Shown here piece by piece: positions 26,857-35,804 of a DNA stretch of 64,000 nt. Made by a program: the position numbers and the translations under genes. How positions within the stretch are numbered: the first letter of the stretch is position 1; the number at the start of each line of letters is the position of its first letter. The notes beneath the pieces are model-generated. The model saw only the letters and a program-made list of their open reading frames with translations, searched no databases and was not told the origin of the DNA. Source of the DNA: Pokkaliibacter sp046614695 (GTDB lineage Bacteria; Pseudomonadota; Gammaproteobacteria; Pseudomonadales; Balneatricaceae); assembly GCF_046614695.1 (NCBI RefSeq), contig NZ_JBKKHQ010000012.1:186001-250000 (forward strand), in the 5' to 3' direction.

Positions 26857-27771
26857 ATGTGTGCTGACGAAACCCAAAGCCATGTCCCAGTGCTGGCGCA
26901 AGTTGCAGTATCCCCGGCAGATACCTTGCTAGTGGTGGTTCGGGCGGAGGTTGAAAGCCTTGCCAGCCTGCAACGAGCGCGGTTGATTGCCTCGGTGCTG
27001 CCGTGCCGGATGATCGTCCTGGTCGCCGGACCGGGAGCAGATCATGCCGACTGGCTGCAGCCCAAGTTCGATGAGTGGCAGCAAAAGTCGCTGAACTTTG
27101 AGGTGCGTCGGGATACGGATGTGGATCTGGCCGATGCGGTGGCCCGGGTGATGCAGGAGTGCTCTGTGGGCCTCGTGATCAAGGAGGTCGACAGCCAGTC
27201 GCCTGCACGCGCCTCTTCCCATTCCTGGCGCGCACCTGCGGACTGGCAGCTGTTGCGCCACTGTCCCTGTCCGGTGTTGCTGGTGAAACCTTCGGTGCAC
27301 TGGCAACAGGGTCGCATGTTGGCGGCGGTGACGCCGGATCACTCCGCTGAACATGCCGAGCTGAATCTGGCCGTTGTCGCGCTGACGGACTTTATCAGTC
27401 GCCATACGCAAGGTCAGCTGGGGCTGATCTCGGCTTATAGTGCCGTGCAGCTCGGTGCAGAGTCCACCTCCGGGGCGAGAAAATCGGAGGATTGCACGGC
27501 TCATGCACTGGGGTTGTGTGAAAAGCTGGGAATTCAAACGCCGCAACTGCTCATCGGGCAGGGGCCTGCCGAACACTGGATTCCTCAGGCAGTCACTCAG
27601 GCTGACGCTGCGCTGGTGGTGATGGGCAGCCTTCGGCGTCATCAATTCAGTGGTGCCTTGCTTGGCAATACCGCCGAGCGAATTCTCTCCTACCTGCAGG
27701 CCGATGTGCTGGTTTTACCCGTCAGTGCCTGCGCTTCTATTCGTGCTCTGGTGACCTCTTCTTCGGCCTGA
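26857..27771 (+). CDS. Tandem universal stress protein (UspE-like)
   Basis: A 304-residue protein with two Usp-type halves. The first (residues 20-145) is degenerate and ends in LLRHCPCPVLLVKP. The second keeps the nucleotide-binding tail ADAALVVMGSLRRHQFSGALLGNTAERIL followed by ADVLVLPV. ATG 26857 follows a perfect AGGAGG at 26846-26851. It lies 21 bases after the MMPL stop, so it is probably in the same operon. Its job beside a lipid exporter is unknown; stress or energy sensing is a guess. Confidence 0.82.
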   Translation: MCADETQSHVPVLAQVAVSPADTLLVVVRAEVESLASLQRARLIASVLPCRMIVLVAGPGADHADWLQPKFDEWQQKSLNFEVRRDTDVDLADAVARVMQECSVGLVIKEVDSQSPARASSHSWRAPADWQLLRHCPCPVLLVKPSVHWQQGRMLAAVTPDHSAEHAELNLAVVALTDFISRHTQGQLGLISAYSAVQLGAESTSGARKSEDCTAHALGLCEKLGIQTPQLLIGQGPAEHWIPQAVTQADAALVVMGSLRRHQFSGALLGNTAERILSYLQADVLVLPVSACASIRALVTSSSA

Positions 27772-27791
27772 GCACCTTCTGCGCTGGGCCA

Positions 27792-27943
27792 AATTGTCAG
27801 TGAAACTGCGTCCTTTTGTTATTGGCCCTCTGGCGGCTTTGCAGGATGCTGACCCCTATACGTTGGTGCTCATCCATAACCTGACTTCTGGCTGAGCACA
27901 AAGGCTGGTCACAGTCAGCCTTCTGGCCTAAAAGAATAAAAAT
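27792..27943 (+). promoter_or_regulatory. Leader of the fadE-SCP2 genes: motif copy and AAN repeat
   Basis: AATTGTCAGTG at 27792-27802 is one mismatch from the AAATGTCAGTG motif found ahead of the YCF48-MMPL operon. AAGAATAAAAAT at 27932-27943 is four AAN triplets in a row, 20 bases before the start codon. AAN repeats near start codons are known targets of Hfq (with Crc in Pseudomonas) in catabolite repression. Both readings are inference. Confidence 0.4.
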
Positions 27944-27963
27944 GCCCCTGCGAGGTGTTCGCC

Positions 27964-29772
27964 ATGCCCCGGTTTCAGGTTCCGCTTCGAGATATGCAAT
28001 TTACCCTGCTGCAAGCGCTGGATGGCGAGGCCCACTATGCCTCATTGCCCGCTGAGGAAAGCCTGACGCCTGATCTGATCAGCGCCATTTTCGAGGAAGG
28101 TGCCCGTTTCGCTGAGGATGTGGTCGCGCCATTAAATCGCGTGGGGGATGTGGAAGGCTGCCGGTTTGATCAGGGCGAGGTCAAAACCCCGAGCGGTTTT
28201 CGGCAGGCCTATCAGCAGTATGTTGAGGGCGGATGGCCGTCGCTTGCTCATGATCCGGCCTATGGCGGGCAGGGGTTGCCGGAGTCTCTCGGGATGATCA
28301 TGAACGAAATGATCAGTACCGCGAGCTGGGCCTGGAGTATGTATCCGGGCTTGTCGCACGGGGCGATGAACACCATTGAGACTCACGGCACCGATGAGCA
28401 AAAGGCGGTCTATCTGACCAGGCTGGTGTCCGGTGAGTGGACAGGCACCATGTGTCTGACCGAGGCCCATTGCGGTACTGATCTCGGGCTTTTAAAAACC
28501 CGCGCCGAGCCTGAAGGCGATGGCAGCTATCGCATCACCGGCACCAAGATTTTCATCTCGGCCGGTGAGCACGATCTGGCGGAGAACATCGTGCATATCG
28601 TACTGGCGCGGTTGCCGGATGCACCCCAGGGGACTCAGGGGATTTCGCTCTTTATCGTGCCAAAATTTTTGCCGACCAGTGAAGGCGGAATTGGCGTTCG
28701 AAATGGCCTGAGCTGCGGTTCGATCGAACACAAAATGGGGATTCATGGTAATGCCACCTGCGTGCTGAATTTTGATGGCGCGACGGGATTTCTGATCGGG
28801 CCGGCCAATAAAGGCCTGAATTGCATGTTTACCTTCATGAATACGGCGCGTTTGGGAACTGCATTGCAAGGATTGGCACACACGGAGTGGGCATTTCAGA
28901 ATTCACTCGATTACGCTCGTGATCGACTGCAAATGCGCAGTTTGAATGGGCCGGTTGCGCCAGATCAACCGGCAGACCCTATCATCGTTCATCCGGAAGT
29001 TCGCAAGATGCTGCTCACCCAGAAAGCCTTCGCCGAAGGTGGGCGTGCACTTATTTACTATTGTGCACTTTTGGTAGATCGGTCCAAACTCAGTACATCA
29101 CCAGCCGCGCGAGAGAAAGCTGATTCCCAGCTCGCGCTGCTGACCCCCATTGCCAAGGCGTTTCTGACCGAGGTGGGCTTTGAGTCTGCCAACCATGGAT
29201 TACAGGTCTATGGCGGTCATGGCTATATTGCTGAATGGGGGATGGAACAGAACGTGCGTGATGCCCGTATCGCCATGTTGTATGAAGGTACAACCCAGAT
29301 ACAGGCGCTGGATTTGCTGGGGCGCAAGGTACTGATGACCCAGGGGGAAACCCTCAAGTCCTTTACCAAAGTGATCCATAAATTCTGTCAGGCGCACCGG
29401 GAGCATTCGGCCTTGTCGGAAATGGTGACAGAACTTGCCGCTCTGAATACAGAATGGGGGGAACTGACACTGGGCATCGGTATGAAAGCCATGCAGAATC
29501 GGCAAGAAGTAGGAGCCGCATCAGTGGATTATCTGATGTACTCCGGATACATCACCCTGGCGTATCTCTGGGCGCGGATGGCAGTGGAAGCCCATCGGCA
29601 GCTCAAGGAAGGGCAGGGTGACGGGGGATTTAATCAGGCCAAGCTGGCAACGGCAGATTTCTATTACAAGCGCATCCTGCCGCGCACTCGCTCACTGGCC
29701 GTTATGATTCAGTCAGGGGCGGAACCTATCATGGCATTGGATGCGGAGCTCTTTTCGCGAGAATACGGATAA
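27964..29772 (+). CDS. Acyl-CoA dehydrogenase, FadE1/FadE2 type with C-terminal extension
   Basis: A 602-residue flavoprotein of the long acyl-CoA dehydrogenase group found in Pseudomonas (about 600 residues). It catalyses the first step of fatty acid beta-oxidation and passes electrons to ETF. The FAD/substrate motifs MCLTEAHCGTDLG and ITGTKIFISAGEHDL are present. The catalytic Glu lies in MLYEGTTQIQALDLLGRK. A C-terminal all-helical extension follows. ATG 27964 follows GAGGTG. It overlaps the SCP2 gene by one base. A paralogue lies at 55388-57154. Confidence 0.92.
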   Translation: MPRFQVPLRDMQFTLLQALDGEAHYASLPAEESLTPDLISAIFEEGARFAEDVVAPLNRVGDVEGCRFDQGEVKTPSGFRQAYQQYVEGGWPSLAHDPAYGGQGLPESLGMIMNEMISTASWAWSMYPGLSHGAMNTIETHGTDEQKAVYLTRLVSGEWTGTMCLTEAHCGTDLGLLKTRAEPEGDGSYRITGTKIFISAGEHDLAENIVHIVLARLPDAPQGTQGISLFIVPKFLPTSEGGIGVRNGLSCGSIEHKMGIHGNATCVLNFDGATGFLIGPANKGLNCMFTFMNTARLGTALQGLAHTEWAFQNSLDYARDRLQMRSLNGPVAPDQPADPIIVHPEVRKMLLTQKAFAEGGRALIYYCALLVDRSKLSTSPAAREKADSQLALLTPIAKAFLTEVGFESANHGLQVYGGHGYIAEWGMEQNVRDARIAMLYEGTTQIQALDLLGRKVLMTQGETLKSFTKVIHKFCQAHREHSALSEMVTELAALNTEWGELTLGIGMKAMQNRQEVGAASVDYLMYSGYITLAYLWARMAVEAHRQLKEGQGDGGFNQAKLATADFYYKRILPRTRSLAVMIQSGAEPIMALDAELFSREYG

Positions 29773-30311
29773 TGCGCAGATTGTTGTTTCGAATGGCCAC
29801 ACGTATGGCAACTTCACGCTTGGGTCAGTACATGATCCGGCGTGCACTGGAACGCCAGATGAGAGAATTGCAAAAGGAAATGGCCACGCCTCAGGTGGAG
29901 CGTCGTGTCCCTCCTGAGAATTTGTACCAGCCTTATGGCATTACGGATGAAGAAAAGGCATCGGCTGAGGCCCGTGTTGAGGAGGCGTCCCAAATGACGA
30001 CACCCCATCTGCTCCTGAGTGAGCTGGCCGACCGCTTTAACCCGGTCGCCGCCGCAGGGCTGGAAGTGATTTATCAGTTTGAACTCACCGACGGCGAGCC
30101 TGGCTATATTCAGGTACAGCACCAGAAACTGGTGATCAGTGGCGGGAGCCATCCTGAACCATCGGTGACGCTGATTATGGAAAGTGAGACCTTGCGTGGG
30201 CTCATGAATGGGGAAGTCGACGGCATGCAGGCCTTTATGGCCGGGCTGATCAAAGCCGACGGCGATATGCTGCTGGCGACCAAACTGACCCGTCTGTTCC
30301 CGCCGGGCTGA
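29772..30311 (+). CDS. SCP2 sterol-carrier domain protein
   Basis: A 179-residue protein. The first 70 residues are basic and helical (RRLLFRMATRMATSRLGQYM), possibly a membrane-associating segment. The rest is an SCP2-type lipid-binding domain (GLEVIYQFELTDGEPGYIQV, DGMQAFMAGLIKADGDM). SCP2 domains bind acyl-CoA or lipids. Its start overlaps the fadE stop (TAATG), so it is probably translated together with the dehydrogenase and may carry its substrate. Confidence 0.83.
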   Translation: MRRLLFRMATRMATSRLGQYMIRRALERQMRELQKEMATPQVERRVPPENLYQPYGITDEEKASAEARVEEASQMTTPHLLLSELADRFNPVAAAGLEVIYQFELTDGEPGYIQVQHQKLVISGGSHPEPSVTLIMESETLRGLMNGEVDGMQAFMAGLIKADGDMLLATKLTRLFPPG

Positions 30312-30325
30312 TAGTCATCCGGACC

Positions 30326-30359
30326 CCTGAGGCTGATCTATACTGCGATCAGCTTCAGG
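30326..30359. repeat. Hairpin between the SCP2 gene and fadD
   Basis: CCTGAGGCTGATC (30326-30338) pairs with GATCAGCTTCAGG (30347-30359) over 13 positions with one G-U wobble and an 8-base loop. No U-run follows, so it is not a classical intrinsic terminator. It may stabilise the 3' end of the fadE-SCP2 transcript. Confidence 0.65.
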
Positions 30360-30458
30360 AATGAAGCGCGCCGGAGCCATGATGCCCGGCGATTTTTGAA
30401 CACTTTGCATGATGCAACCGACGGCCAGGCCGTCAGTCTCAGTCCACTAAGTCCCGAT

Positions 30459-30470
30459 AACAACAATAAC
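30459..30470 (+). promoter_or_regulatory. AAN repeat before the fadD start (possible Hfq/Crc site)
   Basis: AACAACAATAAC is four consecutive AAN triplets ending 11 bases before the fadD start codon. This is the form of catabolite-repression targets bound by Hfq with Crc in Pseudomonas. A similar AACAATAAG precedes etfB at 37883-37891. Function here is inferred. Confidence 0.4.
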
Positions 30471-30481
30471 GGGGTCGAGCC

Positions 30482-32161
30482 ATGGAGACGCGTATGCATC
30501 CACTGTCGGGAACGGCCGCATTGCTTGATGATGCCTCTGCCACGATTCCGCAGTTACTGGACGATGCCTGCAGGCGCTTTCGCAAGCGTCCGGCATTCAC
30601 CTGTTTTGGTCACTCCCTGAGCTTTGGCGAATGGGACCGTGAAGCCAACGCCTTTGCTGCTTACCTGCAACACTGTACGGATCTCGAACCCGGAGACCGC
30701 ATTGCCATTCAGCTACCCAACATGCTGCAGTACCCGGTGGTGTTGCTCGGTGCCATGCGTGCCGGGCTTATCGTGGTCAATACCAACCCGCTCTACACGC
30801 CGAAAGAAATGCGCTACCAGTTTCAGGACAGCGGTGTGCGGGCGCTGGTTATTCATCGCTGTATGGCCAGCAAGGCACAGGAAGTGCTGGAAGATACGGC
30901 GATTCAGTACGTCTTCACCACCGAAATTGGCGACTTGCACCCCTGGCCGAAGCGCTGGCTGATTAACACGACCATAAAGTACGTCAAACGCTTGCAGCCG
31001 CCTTATCAGATTGCGGGGGAAATCAGTTTGCCGGAAGTTCTGCTGCAAGGCCGCTCTCTCGTCTTTGAGCCGGTGCCTCTGCACGCCAAGGACACGGTGA
31101 TGCTGCAGTACACCGGCGGTACCACAGGCATCGCTAAAGGAGCGATGCTGACCCACCGCAATCTGGTGGCGAACATGGCGCAGGTGCTGCACCGGATTGA
31201 GTGCCGACTGACCGATGAGTCCATGACCTTTGTGGCGCCACTGCCGCTCTATCATATTTATGCCTTTACTCTGCACTGCATGGCGCTTGGGGTTTGCGGT
31301 CATAACAACCTGCTGATCACCAATCCGCGCGATATTCCAGGCTTTATCAAGACGCTGGCCAAGCGGCCTTTTCAGGGCTTTATCGGGCTCAATACCCTCT
31401 TTGTCGCCCTCTATGATCACCCGGAGTTCAGGCATCTGGATTTCTCCCAATTGGTGCTGACTTCTTCCGGCGGCATGGCGCTGGCTCACAGCGTGGCGGA
31501 AAAGTGGGAGAGCATCACCGGCTGTCCGATTCTGGAAGGTTATGGCCTGACCGAAACCTCGCCGGTGGTGAGCTTTAATCCTCCTGAGGCGAATCAGCTG
31601 GGGACGATCGGCCTGCCCGTTGAGAGAACCGAATGCGTGCTGCTGGATTCCCGGGATCAGCCCGTCTCTGAAGGGATGCCGGGGGAGCTGTGTGTGCGTG
31701 GCCCGCAAGTGATGAAAGGCTACTGGCAGCGGCCGGAGGAAACGGCGCAGAGCTTTACCGTGGATGGTTTTTTCCGTACCGGTGATATCGCGATCCGCCA
31801 GCCTGATGGCTATTTGCGCATTATTGATCGTCGCAAGGACATGATTATTGTCTCCGGCTTTAACGTCTATCCGAATGAAATTGAAGATGTGGTCATGACC
31901 CATCCTGAGGTGCTGGAATGCGCGGCGATTGGCGTCAGTGACGATAAAACCGGCGAAGCCGTTCGGCTCTTTGTTGTGCGGCGCTCGACTGAGCTGAACG
32001 AGGAAGCCCTCAGGTTGTTCTGCAAGAGCCATCTCACTCCCTACAAACTGCCACGCCAGATCGTTTTTCGTGACGAGCTGCCCAAGTCCCCCGTGGGCAA
32101 GATTCTGCGTCGTGCTCTGCGTGATCCGGCGGGAACAGAAGAGACGCCCCGGCTCGACTGA
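30482..32161 (+). CDS. fadD: Long-chain fatty acid-CoA ligase
   Basis: A 559-residue AMP-forming synthetase that activates fatty acids to acyl-CoA. The P-loop YTGGTTGIAKGAMLTHRNL, the YGLTETSP motif and the hinge/lysine region IDRRKDMIIVSGFNVYPNEIE are all intact, as is the C-terminal PKSPVGKILRRALR. Length equals FadD. ATG 30482 is used; ATG 30494, with GGAG six bases before it, is a fair alternative. It follows the fadE-SCP2 pair and feeds the nearby beta-oxidation genes. Confidence 0.92.
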   Translation: METRMHPLSGTAALLDDASATIPQLLDDACRRFRKRPAFTCFGHSLSFGEWDREANAFAAYLQHCTDLEPGDRIAIQLPNMLQYPVVLLGAMRAGLIVVNTNPLYTPKEMRYQFQDSGVRALVIHRCMASKAQEVLEDTAIQYVFTTEIGDLHPWPKRWLINTTIKYVKRLQPPYQIAGEISLPEVLLQGRSLVFEPVPLHAKDTVMLQYTGGTTGIAKGAMLTHRNLVANMAQVLHRIECRLTDESMTFVAPLPLYHIYAFTLHCMALGVCGHNNLLITNPRDIPGFIKTLAKRPFQGFIGLNTLFVALYDHPEFRHLDFSQLVLTSSGGMALAHSVAEKWESITGCPILEGYGLTETSPVVSFNPPEANQLGTIGLPVERTECVLLDSRDQPVSEGMPGELCVRGPQVMKGYWQRPEETAQSFTVDGFFRTGDIAIRQPDGYLRIIDRRKDMIIVSGFNVYPNEIEDVVMTHPEVLECAAIGVSDDKTGEAVRLFVVRRSTELNEEALRLFCKSHLTPYKLPRQIVFRDELPKSPVGKILRRALRDPAGTEETPRLD

Positions 32162-32307
32162 AATTGCTATCCCTCGTTGCCAACACCTCTGGTTTGGCTG
32201 TCTGGCCATTTTCCCGGCTCAGACATTGTGCTTGGGCACATTGCTGACTAGGCTTTCCCTCCAGATTTTTCCTGCTTGTTCTTGCTGCTGCACAACTGGA
32301 GGTGCTT

Positions 32308-33966
32308 ATGCCGCAAACTGCTCATCCGGATCTGAGTTTCTACAACAAGAAAGACCGCCCCTGGCTCGGTCGTCTCGACCAGTCTGCTATTGTCGGACAT
32401 ACCACGGCCACGACCTCGCGGTTGTGGATGCGGGTTAAGCGTGCTGGCCACTACACGCTTTGCGTTTTCAATCAGCCGGTTCGCTGTGATCACCCCGGTG
32501 TGCAGGTGGGGCGCCACTGGCTGGAGGCGCTGCATTGCCACAAGGAAACCGTAAACATTGCGGACGGCAGTCGCGACTTTACGCACACCTTTGAGCTGAC
32601 GGATCTCAGCCCGGATACCCGCTATTACTACGGCATCTTCAGCGAGGATGAAAAACTGTGGATTCTCGGCCAGGATTCGACCCTAAGCTTTCTGACCCTG
32701 CCCGAAGAGCGGGCCGACCATCGCAGCGATATCACCTTTGGTTTTTACAGCTGCCATATGCCGTTCCATCCCAACAGTGCCTCCTCCGCCAATGCGAGCC
32801 TGTGGACACGTTTTGCCGAAGAGCTGAAATACGCCAATGCGCGCTGCGTACTGGGCGGTGGTGATCAGGTCTACGCGGATGGCGTGCCTTATCTCAGTAT
32901 CTGGAACTGGCTGAAAAAGGTGCAGAAGTACAACCCGACGCAGGCGGACATGGTCTCCTGGTATCGGGATATTTACCGCGGCTACTGGCAGTTCCCGGAT
33001 CTGCAAAAGGTGCACCGCAGTTTCCCGAATTACATGATCTGGGATGATCACGAGATCATGGATGGCTGGGGCTCCTACACGGATAAAGAGCTGTCACAGC
33101 AACTGGATACGCTACTGCGCTGGGAAGATGAGAAGCGTAACGTCAGGCTGGCCAAAACCATGTTCAAGGCCGCGACGCAGGTCTATGAGGAATACCAGCA
33201 CAGCCATAATCCGGTGACGGCGGCCGGTGTCTGGGATTACACCTTCCAGCTGCCGGAGTCCGATACCTTCGTGATGGACATGCGCGGTTGTCGTGATTTC
33301 CAGAAAAAGAGTCACGCGATTCTTGGCAAGAAGCAGCATCAGCGCCTGAAAGACTGGGCTGAGAATCTGCAGGAAGCCAGTGAGCGGCCAGGCCCGATTT
33401 TTGTGGTTTCCACCGTGCCGCTGGTGCATTTGCGGGAAATGGTCAGCAACCTGCTCGATTGGGCCAGTATCTTTGGTGGTCGTGATGATGTGCGTGATCA
33501 CTGGGCACACGAGTCCCATCAGGCAGAAATCGTCACGCTACTGGATGTGCTTTTTGGCGCGGCGAAGCGAACCCGGCGTCCGTTGGTGGTGTTAAGCGGT
33601 GATGTGCATATTGGCGGGATCTTCAGCCTGTTCTCGGATAAACCCGAGTTCAAGGATGTGACGGTCTATCAGGTGACTTCCAGCCCGGTGACCTATGCGG
33701 CCCTTGGCCCGGCGAAAATGGCCATGCTCGGCAAGGCGGTGGCACCGAAAGGCACCATTGGCTGCCGCCCCGGCGAAGTCATGCCAGAGGGGAAAAGCTG
33801 CGGCTATCGCTTTGTGAACCATCGCGTCTTTGTGCAGAACAATATTGCGCTGGTGCGCTATAGCACCGAGGGGCAGGGCATTCAGCAGCTGAGTGTCGAG
33901 CTGATCGGCGAGGATGTTGACCGTGCCATGAAGGAAAGTACGCGAGTGGATTTATTGAAGTTGTAA
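32308..33966 (+). CDS. PhoD-like metallophosphatase family protein
   Basis: A 552-residue protein with an N-terminal fibronectin-like PhoD domain (SAIVGHTTATTSRLWMRVK; YYYGIF). A metallophosphatase domain follows: FGFYSCHMPF, GGGDQVYADG, WDDHEIMDGWGS and VVLSGDVHIGGIF. No signal peptide is visible, unlike secreted PhoD, so it is probably cytosolic. ATG 32308 has GGAGG five bases upstream. The substrate could be a phosphate di- or monoester. It follows fadD by about 145 bases. Confidence 0.8.
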   Translation: MPQTAHPDLSFYNKKDRPWLGRLDQSAIVGHTTATTSRLWMRVKRAGHYTLCVFNQPVRCDHPGVQVGRHWLEALHCHKETVNIADGSRDFTHTFELTDLSPDTRYYYGIFSEDEKLWILGQDSTLSFLTLPEERADHRSDITFGFYSCHMPFHPNSASSANASLWTRFAEELKYANARCVLGGGDQVYADGVPYLSIWNWLKKVQKYNPTQADMVSWYRDIYRGYWQFPDLQKVHRSFPNYMIWDDHEIMDGWGSYTDKELSQQLDTLLRWEDEKRNVRLAKTMFKAATQVYEEYQHSHNPVTAAGVWDYTFQLPESDTFVMDMRGCRDFQKKSHAILGKKQHQRLKDWAENLQEASERPGPIFVVSTVPLVHLREMVSNLLDWASIFGGRDDVRDHWAHESHQAEIVTLLDVLFGAAKRTRRPLVVLSGDVHIGGIFSLFSDKPEFKDVTVYQVTSSPVTYAALGPAKMAMLGKAVAPKGTIGCRPGEVMPEGKSCGYRFVNHRVFVQNNIALVRYSTEGQGIQQLSVELIGEDVDRAMKESTRVDLLKL

Positions 33967-33978
33967 ATGCTGTAACTT

Positions 33979-34009
33979 CGATCAGCCAGATTCTTAATCT
34001 GGCTGATCG
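33979..34009. repeat. Perfect 14-bp hairpin at a convergent gene end
   Basis: CGATCAGCCAGATT pairs exactly with AATCTGGCTGATCG around a 3-base loop. It lies between the PhoD-like gene and the convergent PH-domain gene and covers the latter's stop codon and last codons. There is no U-run on either side. Confidence 0.8.
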
Positions 34010-34458
34010 GCTATTACTTTGTCTTCTAGTTCTTGCGCGTCAGAGTCTTGAATATTTGGCAATTTGACCCAGCCGCCGGGAGCGTAAAGAGTGATTGTGC
34101 AGTAACCACACCTTCTTCCCAAGAATGTTTGAACTCTTTCAACGTTTTCTATTTTATTTAGAGCAATCTTATCTTTGCGTCTGGTCAGAATACCGGTTGT
34201 AGCCGTTATGTGGTTTTCACTTCTTTCAATTTTTATAAAGAGTGGCTCAATAATAACGCCTATACTTTTTAAAATATAAAGGGCTGGTAATAGAGCAATA
34301 CTCAATAAATAGTCAGAGTTAAAACTCTCAGTAAAATAATTAGCGACATATTTGAAAGTGATATAGGTCAGCACTAAGCCAATAAGCTCAGCCAGGATTG
34401 TAAGCAACTGCTCTAGGCAAGGTATCCAGCGATGTGGGGTGATTGTCTCGGTACTCAT
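33994..34458 (-). CDS. PH-domain (DUF304, YdbT-like) membrane protein
   Basis: A 154-residue protein with two hydrophobic segments near the N-terminus (ILAELIGLVLTYITF; LLSIALLPALYIL) followed by a bacterial PH-like domain (ITATTGILTRRKDKIALNKIENVERVQTFLGR and CTITLYAPGG). It is markedly richer in A and T than its neighbours, which suggests recent gain. It stands alone on the minus strand between the PhoD-like and YjgN genes. Function unknown. Confidence 0.75.
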   Translation of the reverse strand: MSTETITPHRWIPCLEQLLTILAELIGLVLTYITFKYVANYFTESFNSDYLLSIALLPALYILKSIGVIIEPLFIKIERSENHITATTGILTRRKDKIALNKIENVERVQTFLGRRCGYCTITLYAPGGWVKLPNIQDSDAQELEDKVIADQPD

Positions 34459-34574
34459 GTCCGGTTCCTTCCAATGGATTACTCCAGTGCATAATATGTC
34501 TTTCTAAATGTTGCTGTAATGTAATTTTTTATGTGTAATGTGCATCCTGTAGCCCATTTTGCAAGGATGCCTAA

Positions 34575-35804
34575 GTGTCATACGACCTCTCTGCTCCGGA
34601 AGCTGGCGCTTCCAGCGTTGCTCCACCTCCTGCGCCTGCCGGTTTTACCAGTACGCCTCGTCATCGTTTCCAGTTTATGGGGAATGGCTCCGAATACTTC
34701 GGTATCTGGATCGCTAACCTGCTGCTAAGCATTATCACCCTTGGTATTTACTCTGCCTGGGCCAAAGTGCGTAACAACCGCTATATCTACGGCAATACCG
34801 CACTGGGCGGGGATCGTTTTGAGTATCTGGCGACACCGATGCAGATTCTGATCGGGCGTATCATCGCCGTGATTGCCCTGGCGCTCTACAGCTACTTAGC
34901 CAATATCAGCATCTATGCTCCTCTGGTGATGTTGTTTTTGGTCAGTTCAATCGTGCCTGTCCTGGTGGTCAGAAACCTGCGTTTTGATGCGCGGATGACG
35001 CGTTTCCGGCATGTCTGTTTTGATTTTCAGGGAAGCTATGTCGGTGCTTTCAGGGTGGTCTACCTGAATAACATCATCGCGGGTCTGATGATTGCCATTC
35101 CCTACTTTACCTTTTCAGTTCTGTTTAGTTTCCTGATCAACGACAGTGCAGGATCACTCATCGGAGTGTTGGCGGGTATCGCAGGGGCAATATGTGCTTA
35201 TGGCTGGACCCGTAAGCGTTTTCACCATTATCTGATCAATGGTTATCGCTACGGTGATAAAGCCTTTAAAGGTGAGGTGAAAGAAAAACAATTTATCAAA
35301 ATCGGTCTCTATAGCAGTTTATTGACGGCAGCTTTACTGGCGGTTTCTGTGGCAATCCTGTTTCTTGCAGCATCGGCCATTTTGGGTGATTTCTCGGCGT
35401 TATGGTCATTGGATGCTGATGGATGGACGTATATCTATATGCTCCTGCTCGTCCCTTGCTACATCCTCTATATGCTGATTTTTGTGGTGATGAAGTCCTA
35501 CATGCATGTCATGACAAGAAACTATGTCATGAGCCAGATGACCGTCGATAACCTGTCGCTGGAGTCCCAGATTCCGGTGGGTAAGTACATTGCCACCGTC
35601 GGCATGAACCTGCTGATAATGATTTTTACCTGTGGCCTTGCCTATCCCATCGCGCAGGTGCGTCTGCTGAAACTCAGCCTTGGTAATACGCTGGTGAATG
35701 GGGATCTGGACAATCTGGTGGTGCGCGGTGCCGCGGATCATGAAGGCGCTGCCATCGCCGATGAAATGAGTAATGCCTTTAACATCGACCTGGGCGTGAT
35801 CTGA
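34575..35804 (+). CDS. YjgN (DUF898) family inner-membrane protein
   Basis: A 409-residue protein with a Pro/Ala-rich cytosolic N-terminus, then about seven or eight membrane helices. The DUF898 hallmarks are FMGNGSEYFGIWIANLLLSIITLGIYSAWAKVR-like first segments, NTALGGDRFEYLATP and the repeat GLAYPIAQVRLLKL near the end. GTG start at 34575 with AAGGA eight bases upstream. It overlaps the next gene, an M48 peptidase, by one base (TGATG). The function of YjgN is not known. Confidence 0.85.
   Translation: MSYDLSAPEAGASSVAPPPAPAGFTSTPRHRFQFMGNGSEYFGIWIANLLLSIITLGIYSAWAKVRNNRYIYGNTALGGDRFEYLATPMQILIGRIIAVIALALYSYLANISIYAPLVMLFLVSSIVPVLVVRNLRFDARMTRFRHVCFDFQGSYVGAFRVVYLNNIIAGLMIAIPYFTFSVLFSFLINDSAGSLIGVLAGIAGAICAYGWTRKRFHHYLINGYRYGDKAFKGEVKEKQFIKIGLYSSLLTAALLAVSVAILFLAASAILGDFSALWSLDADGWTYIYMLLLVPCYILYMLIFVVMKSYMHVMTRNYVMSQMTVDNLSLESQIPVGKYIATVGMNLLIMIFTCGLAYPIAQVRLLKLSLGNTLVNGDLDNLVVRGAADHEGAAIADEMSNAFNIDLGVI

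Noticed and set aside
30713..32209. 498-codon open frame on the minus strand
   Set aside because: It lies wholly opposite fadD, whose protein motifs are complete. The antisense product is rich in His, Arg and Gln and matches no family.
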